NCBI GenBank assembly: GCA_018292915.2
Contig: JACVVK020000053.1
Span: forward strand, 2,012,501 to 2,076,500
Length of the DNA: 64,000 bases
Origin: Batillaria attramentaria
Lineage: Eukaryota > Mollusca > Gastropoda > Batillariidae
Direction: 5' to 3'
A program made the translations under genes and the position numbers. Shown piece by piece: positions 57,779 through 64,000 of the stretch. Position 1 is the first letter of the stretch, and every line of letters starts with the position of its first letter. The notes under the pieces were generated by a model. The model made no database searches, was not told the DNA's origin, and worked only from the letters and a program-made list of their open reading frames with translations.

Positions 57779-58627
57779 TGAGCAGTGATAATAGTCCATG
57801 TATTGTGTGTGGGATTCATGGTGGATTAACAGTGATAATAGTCCATGTATTGTGTGTGGGATTCATGGCGGATTAGCAGTGATAATAGTCCATGTATTGT
57901 GTGTGGGATTCATGGTGGATTAGCAGTGATAATAGTCCATGTATTGTGTGTGGGATTCATGGTGGATTAGCAGTGATAATAGTCCATGTATTGTGTGTGG
58001 GATTCATGGTGGATTAGCAGTGATAATAGTCCATGTATTGTGTGTGGGATTCATGGTGGATTAGCAGTGATAATAGTCCATGTATTGTGTGTGGGATTCA
58101 TGGTGGATTAGCAGTGATAATAGTCCATGTATTGTGTGTGGGATTCATGGTGGATTAACAGTGATAATAGTCCATGTATTGTGTGTGGGATTCATGGTGG
58201 ATTAGCAGTGATAATAGTCCATGTATTGTGTGTGGGATTCATGGTGGATTAGCAGTGATAATAGTCCATGTATTGTGTGTGGGATTCATGGTGGATTAGC
58301 AGTGATAATAGTCCATGTATTGTGTGTGGGATTCATGGTGGATTAGCAGTGATAATAGTCCATGTATTGTGTGTGGGATTCATGGTGGATTAGCAGTGAT
58401 AATAGTCCATGTATTGTGTGTGGGATTCATGGTGGATTAGCAGTGATAATAGTCCATGTATTGTGTGTGGGATTCATGGTGGATTAGCAGTGATAATAGT
58501 CCATGTACTGTGTATGGGATTCATGGTGGATTAGCAGTGATAATAGTCCATGTATTGTGTGTGGGATTCATGGTGGATTAGCAGTGATAATAGTCCATGT
58601 ATTGTGTATGGGATTCATGGTGGATTG
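57779..58627 (+). repeat. 47-bp minisatellite in an MBTPS1 intron, about 18 copies
   Basis: The unit is AGCAGTGATAATAGTCCATG, TATTGTGTGTGGGATTCATG, GTGGATT. Copies are nearly identical. It fills most of the 1,018-bp intron and ends about 50 bp from the upstream exon's donor. Confidence 0.97.
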
Positions 58628-58677
58628 ATGTTTGCTGACTGACATGATTAATATGAAGTGTTTGACACTGAACTGAC

Positions 58678-58821
58678 CTTTCTGTAGGTGACTAGTGTCC
58701 AGGCAGTTGGAGTCACCGTAGAGCGCGATGCGTCCCGACCCTGGCTGCGAGTTGGTCTGTTGTAAACCCAACACAGGAACTCCTTCCTTCGTCTGCGTCT
58801 CTCCTTTCAGCACCTCGTAAC
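58678..58821 (-). CDS. MBTPS1: MBTPS1 exon (GDSNCLD segment)
   Basis: 144 nt; acceptor TGTGCAG|GTTACG, donor AAAG|GTCAGT. It encodes [20 protein letters not shown] and, after a Gln/Ser-rich loop, [19 protein letters not shown]. Human has LEVLKQET, VPILGLYQ and [26 protein letters not shown] is the most conserved stretch of this luminal region. Confidence 0.96.
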
Positions 58822-58904
58822 CTGCACACAAATACAGCGTGTCATCATTTCCTTGTAACATCCTGTAGCCTGTACAATGACACATACCTCACTGTGATAC
58901 CATG

Positions 58905-59067
58905 TCACCTTTCATTGTCTTTTTCTTCACAACACCCCATAGCCAGTACATTGACACATGTATCACAGTGTAGACATCGCTTTTCATTGTCTTTTTCTTC
59001 ACAACACCCCATAGCCAGTACATTGACACATGTATCACAATGTAGACATCACTTTTCATTGTCTTTT
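58905..59067 (+). repeat. About 81-bp tandem duplication
   Basis: Two copies of a unit with CTTTTTCTTCACAACACCCC and ATAGCCAGTACATTGACACA; its sequence is a distant relative of the 42-bp array that follows (GTAGCCTATACAATGAC). Confidence 0.9.
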
Positions 59068-59708
59068 TGCTTGTAACATCCTGTAGCCTATACAATGACG
59101 CGTATCCCACTGTGATATTATACTGTAGCCTATACAATGACGCGTATCCCACTGTGATATTATACTGTAGCCTATACAATGACGCGTATCCCACTGTGAT
59201 ATTATACTGTAGCCTACACAATGACGCGTATCCCACTGTGATATTATACTGTAGCCTACACAATGACGCGTATCCCACTGTGATATTATACGTAGCCTAT
59301 ACAATGACGCGTATCCCACTGTGATATTATACTGTAGCCTATACAATGACGCGTATCCCACTGTGATATTATACTGTAGCCTACACGACGCGTATCCCAC
59401 TGTGATATTATACTGTAGCCTACACAATGACGCGTATCCCACTGTGATATTATACTGTAGCCTACACAATGACGCGTATCCCACTGTGATATTATACTGT
59501 AGCCTACACAATGACGCGTATCCCACTGTGATATTATACTGTAGCCTACACAATGACGCATATCCCACTGTGATATTATACTGTAGCCTACACAATGACG
59601 CGTATCCCACTGTGATATTATACGTAGCCTACACAATGACGCGTATCCCACTGTGATATTATACGTAGCCTACACAATGACGCGTATCCCACTGTGATAT
59701 TATACGTA
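59068..59708 (+). repeat. 42-bp minisatellite in an MBTPS1 intron, about 15 copies
   Basis: The unit is GTAGCCTACACAATGACGCG, TATCCCACTGTGATATTATA, CT. Several copies lack CT (TATACGTAGCC). With 42 bp, open frames on both strands reach over 100 codons; not genes. Confidence 0.97.
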
Positions 59709-60107
59709 ATGGTTATTGTACGTGTACTGCCATGATGGAAGTGGCTGCATGGCTATTTATGAACCTCAGCAAGGAATTCAAAGCCCAGTGTGAAAAACAG
59801 CTACCACTGTCAGTCAAACCATAACATGGTCAGACAAATGACAAATGACAAATGACAAATGTAGGCTCCTTACAACTGAGTTACAGTAATTACTATGTGG
59901 TGTATGTTATAAGCTGTATATGTTATATGGGGAAAACACAAAACAAGTCAGTTACACCCAGTCCACAAAATGCATTTCTCACCAGTATAATGTAAACGTC
60001 AGAGAGTTTTGCCTTTGCACACGTTCTCCTTGCTGACTGCAACACTACTCCTGTCTGTTCTCACTGTCAGCTTTACCTTGTAATCTAATCTGAGTGACCA
60101 GACATAC

Positions 60108-60185
60108 CTTGGTTTTTCAGTGTCTGTGTCAGCAACATGCCATCCTCAGGGAACTTGGCGATGCTGGAACCGGATGCGTAGTGCA
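60108..60185 (-). CDS. MBTPS1: MBTPS1 exon (SIAKFPEDG segment)
   Basis: 78 nt; acceptor GTCTACAG|TGCACTAC, donor CCAAG|GTATGT. It encodes [20 protein letters not shown], then TLKNQ, flanked by split Met and Gly codons. Human has [20 protein letters not shown], then TFKDQ; the Cys of the human motif is Ser here. Confidence 0.96.
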
Positions 60186-60487
60186 CTGTAGACGGGGAAA
60201 ACACAGGACAAACCGTCAGTATCATGCTCAATGACTCCAAGAGTGGTAGATGTTACCGAACATCGTACACAGGTATGTGGTGGGAAAAAGCCAATACAAT
60301 GTAAACTCTGGCTTAGTAAGTTTAAACAATCTACTGAATCTGGATCCATGTACATATTCCCAGTATAGGATTCCCAGTCTTCATATCTGCCTGATGACAA
60401 TGTCCTACAATACCATCATGTTTAATATTAAAGTAATGCAACTAATGTGACTGCTGTTAGTGTCGTGTGTCTGTACTGAACACTTAC

Positions 60488-60531
60488 TGTCATGATCTCC
60501 AATCGTGAAATCTCCTTCAAACACTTCATCA
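60488..60531 (-). CDS. MBTPS1: MBTPS1 exon (EVFEGDFTIGDHDM segment), first visible
   Basis: 44 nt; acceptor CTGTTTCAG|TGATGAAG, donor GACA|GTAAGT. It encodes DEVFEGDFTIGDHDM (Met split with the next exon), corresponding to human GDFTLANHDM. All upstream exons, including the propeptide and the Asp-His-Ser catalytic domain, are right of the window. Confidence 0.93.
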
Positions 60532-60671
60532 CTGAAACAGAGAGCATAAAAACAATATATACAATGAACAATCCTGTCAAGACAAATGTAAAGAATCCGT
60601 GACATGAGACAAAAGTGTTTTGTCTTTGTGAAAGTCGGCACAATAAGCACAATGACAAATACTTGAAGAAA

Positions 60672-62997
60672 CAAAGTAACACGCCGCTTGTCTACATTCA
60701 TCCACGTGCAAACGCCGCAAGGGCTACCGAACACATCGTCAGTCAACTGAATAAACTGGACGCGATCTGTCCTGATGCGCCGAAATTTATTCTGGGCGAT
60801 TTTAACCACTGCACATTGGACAAAACATTGAAAACGTACCACCAGTATGTCACCTGCCCGACTCGTTACAACAAAACTATTGACTTGTGTTATGGTTCCA
60901 TACCATCGGCTTATCAGTCTGTTGCATTACCTCCCCTTGGTTCAGCCGACCATAACAGCGTACTCTTAGCTCCTGTCTACAGGCCTGTGTTTCAGCGTTT
61001 GCAGAGAGTGGTGAAAACCATGAAGAATTGGACAGCTGACAGTATTGCTCGTTTACAGGGCTGTTTCGAGTGTACTGAATGGCAAGTTTTCTACGATGCC
61101 TGTTCCACGCTGGATGAACTGGTTGATGTTGTTACATCGTACGTTTCATTTTGTGTTGACTCGGTCATTCCGACAAAAACTATCACCGTCTTTCCCAATA
61201 ATAAACCTTGGGTGACAAAAGATTTGAAATGTGTACTTAATAAAAAGAAAAGGGTGTTTTTTCAGGGTACGGCGGAGGAGAGAAAGCAAGTAAATAAGGA
61301 GGTCAAGGCAGCGATTAGGCAAGCAAAACAAATGTACAAGAATAAAATCGAGACAAGGCTGGCTGGGGGAAACTTTCGTGCAGCTTGTGAAGGAATAAAG
61401 AACATGGCAGCAGTGAACAATGTCTCTGATCCCATTAGATCACGGGTCAGGATTGATGGTGTTAGTGATGATGTGTTGCCTGATGAAATGAATAAGTTCT
61501 TTACTCGGTTTGATAGACATGACTTCTCGTCCAACATTTCTGATCTTAAGTTGTCATTGTCATTTGATAAGAGTGTTGCGATTGATCAGGAGAATGTGAC
61601 TACATGTTTTAAGAGGATTAACATAAATAAAGCTCCAGGACCGGACGGCATCTGTGGCAGAACGCTACGGTTTTGTGCAGATCAGCTTAGTGGCGTGTTT
61701 CGGCACCTCTTTCAGGTCTCTTTAGATACCGCTAAAATTCCTGCTATCTGGAAAACTTTGACTGTCATACCCATTCCAAAGATTAGTAACCCAAAACAGT
61801 TAAACGACTTCAGACCAGTTGCTCTTACCTCCCTTGTCATGAAAACATTAGAGAAACTAGTTAAGTCAATGATTTTGTCTGTGACCGAATGTCAGTTGGA
61901 CCCCCTACAGTTTGCCTACAGGGCCGGAAGAGGTGTTGAAGATGCAAAGCTATTCATTCTCGACAAGATTTACACACATCTTGAGAAACCAAAGGCACAT
62001 GCAAGGATTCTGTTTGCAGATTTTAGTTCGGCCTTTTCGTTGATGCAACCTCATATTTTGGCTCATAAACTTATTTCTGATTTTGATGTTGGGAATCAGT
62101 TGGTTGCTTGGATAGTCGACTTTTTGTTTTGTCGTCCTCAACATGTTTTGGTAAACGGAGATGTCTCTAACATGCGGTTAACATGTACGGGCTCGCCCCA
62201 GGGTTGCTGTCTCTCACCGTTACTATACATTTTGTATACTGACAGCTGTAGGAGTGTTCACGCAGACAGGTTCTTAGTTAAATTTGCTGACGATAGTGCC
62301 TTGCTTTCACTTCTTTCTGGCTCAGAACAAGAACACGGCCCAGCACTAAGTGATTTTGTAGAGTGGTGCGACAACTCATACTTACAACTTAATATTAACA
62401 AGACCAAGGAGTTAGTAATTGACTTCAGGAAACATACCAGCAGTCCTGTCAAAACAATCATTAATGATAGAGAAGTCGATATAGTCACCAAGTACAAATA
62501 CCTAGGCACGGTGTTCGACGAGCAACTCAGATGGGACGATAACACTGAAGCAATTGTTAAGAAATGTCAGCAGCGTCTGTACTTTCTGAGAAAGTTAAAT
62601 TCCTTTTCGGTTGATAGAACTATTTTAAACCTGTTCTATAAGTCGTTTATTGAAAGTGTTTTATGTTTTTCATTCATTTGCTGGTATTTTAACCTCAGTG
62701 TTAAAAACAGGAACAGCCTGCAGAAGATTGTTTATGTCAGTTCGAAGATAATTGGAGAGACACAGAGAGATATCACCCTGTTCTGCAAGCAGCAAATAAA
62801 AAGGAAGCCTCGTTGTATTTTGTCACGCGAGAACCATGCATTGTTTCCCCTTTTTGAAACCCTTCCGTCTGGCCGGCGTTTTAGATGCCCTGCATGCAAA
62901 ACCAATCGCAGAAGGCATTCTTTTATTCCCACTGCTGTTTCATTTCTTAATGAGTTGTGAAGTGTAGGAGGTTGTCTTGTGTCTGTGGGTGGGTATG

Positions 62998-63044
<47 letters not shown>

Positions 63045-63234
63045 TATTTATATCTTATATTTTAGTAGTATGTGTGATATTTATATCTTATATTTTAGTA
63101 GTATTTAGCTGGGTAATTTTTTAATGTTGATGTTTGATGTTGATGTCATTAGTCATTGCCCGTCCGGTTACCGGCTACCTTTTAATTGCCCGAAAGGGAT
63201 AAAAAAGTATTTTGAATTGAATTGAAAAAAAAAA
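60672..63234 (+). mobile_element. 5'-truncated non-LTR retrotransposon (jockey/CR1-like LINE)
   Basis: Contains the endonuclease C-terminus, a complete reverse transcriptase, a 3' UTR with a GT microsatellite (about 62,998-63,041), a 33-bp duplication (63,043-63,105) and a terminus AAGTATTTTGAATTGAATTG followed by ten A. The short repeated TTGAA tail resembles CR1/Rex1-group ends. The start at about 60,688 lies inside the endonuclease, a typical 5' truncation. CAAAGTAACACGCCGC at 60,672-60,687 matches the array on the other side of the element. Confidence 0.92.
60690..62960 (+). CDS. LINE ORF2 fragment: apurinic-like endonuclease C-terminus plus reverse transcriptase
   Basis: 757 codons including the stop, uninterrupted. 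Numbered from the Val of VYIHPRANAA: endonuclease motifs GDFN at 36-39 and the ADH motif at 86-88; KAPGPDG at about 314-320; RT region with NDFRPVALTS at about 372, FADFSSAF (catalytic Asp) at 442-449, GSPQGCCLSPLLY at about 501 and FADD (catalytic Asp pair) at 532-535; a C-terminus SGRRFRCPACKTNRRRHSFI with the RSFIPTAVSFLN-type ending common in fish and mollusc CR1/Rex-like elements. The frame continues 25 codons upstream into host sequence, which is not part of the protein. The copy lacks the 5' half of the endonuclease and any ORF1, so it cannot be autonomous, yet it has no stop or frameshift and is probably young. Confidence 0.93.
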   Translation, partial: VYIHPRANAARATEHIVSQLNKLDAICPDAPKFILGDFNHCTLDKTLKTYHQYVTCPTRYNKTIDLCYGSIPSAYQSVALPPLGSADHNSVLLAPVYRPVFQRLQRVVKTMKNWTADSIARLQGCFECTEWQVFYDACSTLDELVDVVTSYVSFCVDSVIPTKTITVFPNNKPWVTKDLKCVLNKKKRVFFQGTAEERKQVNKEVKAAIRQAKQMYKNKIETRLAGGNFRAACEGIKNMAAVNNVSDPIRSRVRIDGVSDDVLPDEMNKFFTRFDRHDFSSNISDLKLSLSFDKSVAIDQENVTTCFKRININKAPGPDGICGRTLRFCADQLSGVFRHLFQVSLDTAKIPAIWKTLTVIPIPKISNPKQLNDFRPVALTSLVMKTLEKLVKSMILSVTECQLDPLQFAYRAGRGVEDAKLFILDKIYTHLEKPKAHARILFADFSSAFSLMQPHILAHKLISDFDVGNQLVAWIVDFLFCRPQHVLVNGDVSNMRLTCTGSPQGCCLSPLLYILYTDSCRSVHADRFLVKFADDSALLSLLSGSEQEHGPALSDFVEWCDNSYLQLNINKTKELVIDFRKHTSSPVKTIINDREVDIVTKYKYLGTVFDEQLRWDDNTEAIVKKCQQRLYFLRKLNSFSVDRTILNLFYKSFIESVLCFSFICWYFNLSVKNRNSLQKIVYVSSKIIGETQRDITLFCKQQIKRKPRCILSRENHALFPLFETLPSGRRFRCPACKTNRRRHSFIPTAVSFLNEL

Positions 63235-63815
63235 GTCATTCAGGCCACGATCAAAGTAACACGCCGCGTGAGTCATTCAGGCCACGATCACAGTAAAAAA
63301 CCGTGCGAGTCATTCAGGCCACGATCAAAGTAACACGCCGTGCGAGTCATTCAGGCCACGATCAAAGTAACACGCCGTGCGAGTCATTCAGGCCACGATC
63401 ACAGTAACACGCCGTGCGAGTCATTCAGGCCACGATCACAGTAACACGCTGTGCGAGGCATTCAGGCCACGATCAAAGTAACACGCCGTGCGAGTCATTC
63501 AGGCCACGATCAAAGTAACACGCCGTGCGAGTCATTCAGGCCACGATCACAGTAACACGCCGTGCGAGTCATTCAGGCCACGATCACAGTAACACGCTGT
63601 GCGAGGCATTCAGGCCACGATCAAAGTAACACGCCGTGCGAGTCATTCAGGCCACGATCACAGTAACACGCCGTGCAAGTCATTTAGGCCACGATCACAG
63701 TAACACGCTGTGCGAATCATTCAGGCCACGATCACAGTAACACGCCGTGCGAGGCATTCAGGCCACGATCACAGTAACACGCTGTGCGAATCATTCAGGC
63801 CACGATCAAAGTAAC
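63235..63815 (+). repeat. 37-bp minisatellite, about 16 copies
   Basis: The unit is GTGCGAGTCATTCAGGCCAC, GATCACAGTAACACGCC. Variants are ATCAAAG/ATCACAG, CGCCGTG/CGCTGTG and GAGTC/GAGGC/GAATC. The array starts directly at the LINE poly(A). Confidence 0.97.
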
Positions 63816-63825
63816 CAGGCGATGG

Positions 63826-64000
63826 GCTGGTGCTAGTGCTAGTGACAGTGCTAGTGACAGTGGTAGTGACGGTGGTAGTGCTAGTGACAGTGGTAGGGAC
63901 AGTGCTAGTGATGGTGGTAGTGCTAGTGACAGTGCTAGCGACAGTGGTAGTGACGGTGGTAGTGCTAGTGACAGTGGTAGGGACAGTGGTAATGCTAGTG
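63826..64000 (+). repeat. GCTAGTGACAGTGGTAGT short-period minisatellite, continuing out of the window
   Basis: 6-bp based repeat (RGTGRY-type: GCTAGT, GACAGT, GGTAGT, GACGGT) with irregular order. Confidence 0.93.

Larger units (their letters stand above)
60532..64000 (-). other. MBTPS1 intron (start outside the window)
   Basis: No further MBTPS1 exon is seen up to the window edge. The interval is taken up by a LINE and two arrays. Confidence 0.75.

Overview
The window looks like animal nuclear DNA, most probably from a marine lophotrochozoan and perhaps a gastropod mollusc. Both spliced genes have GT-AG introns and encode metazoan proteins (MBTPS1 and a KIAA0513 homologue), and a third encodes an ankyrin/SOCS-box protein. 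The DNA between genes carries tRNA-derived SINEs, a jockey/CR1-type LINE, a pogo-like MITE, abundant TACATGTA-type palindromes, long G/C homopolymers and an exceptional load of minisatellites. The clade is an inference; I could not search databases.

Region 1 (1-37,714, minus strand): the 5' part of a KIAA0513-like gene. Coding exon 1 is 36,468-37,714, exon 2 is 11,705-11,753, exon 3 is 10,343-10,387 and exon 4 is 9,893-10,037; the rest lies left of the window. The exons join in frame and align in order with the conserved core I recall of human KIAA0513. Intron 1 is 24.7 kb and, by my coordinates, about 14 kb of it is minisatellite (at least 16 families). Intron 4 opens directly into a 9.3-kb array of about 91 units of 101 or 107 bp. 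That array begins inside the 3' end of exon 4, so almost every unit carries a copy of the exon end plus its 5' splice site. This is the most striking feature of the window.

Region 2 (37.7-56.5 kb): mostly intergenic DNA. It holds a 2.2-kb array of a 22-bp unit, several SINEs with target-site duplications, an intronless plus-strand gene for an ankyrin-repeat/SOCS-box (ASB-like) protein with an N-terminal MGC acylation signal (45,990-47,501), a short interstitial telomere-like tract and a 180-bp pogo-like MITE.

Region 3 (56.5-64 kb, minus strand): the last six coding exons of MBTPS1 (site-1 protease), including the transmembrane anchor and basic tail; the catalytic part lies to the right of the window. 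Two of its introns contain minisatellites. The intron 5' of the first visible exon holds a 5'-truncated LINE with an open reverse transcriptase, abutting a 37-bp array, and then a GTGACAGTG-type array at the window edge.

MBTPS1 and KIAA0513 lie about 1 Mb apart on human 16q23-24, so their closeness here may be ancient linkage. The many long open frames in this window are nearly all products of tandem repeats whose units happen to lack stop codons; they are not called as genes.
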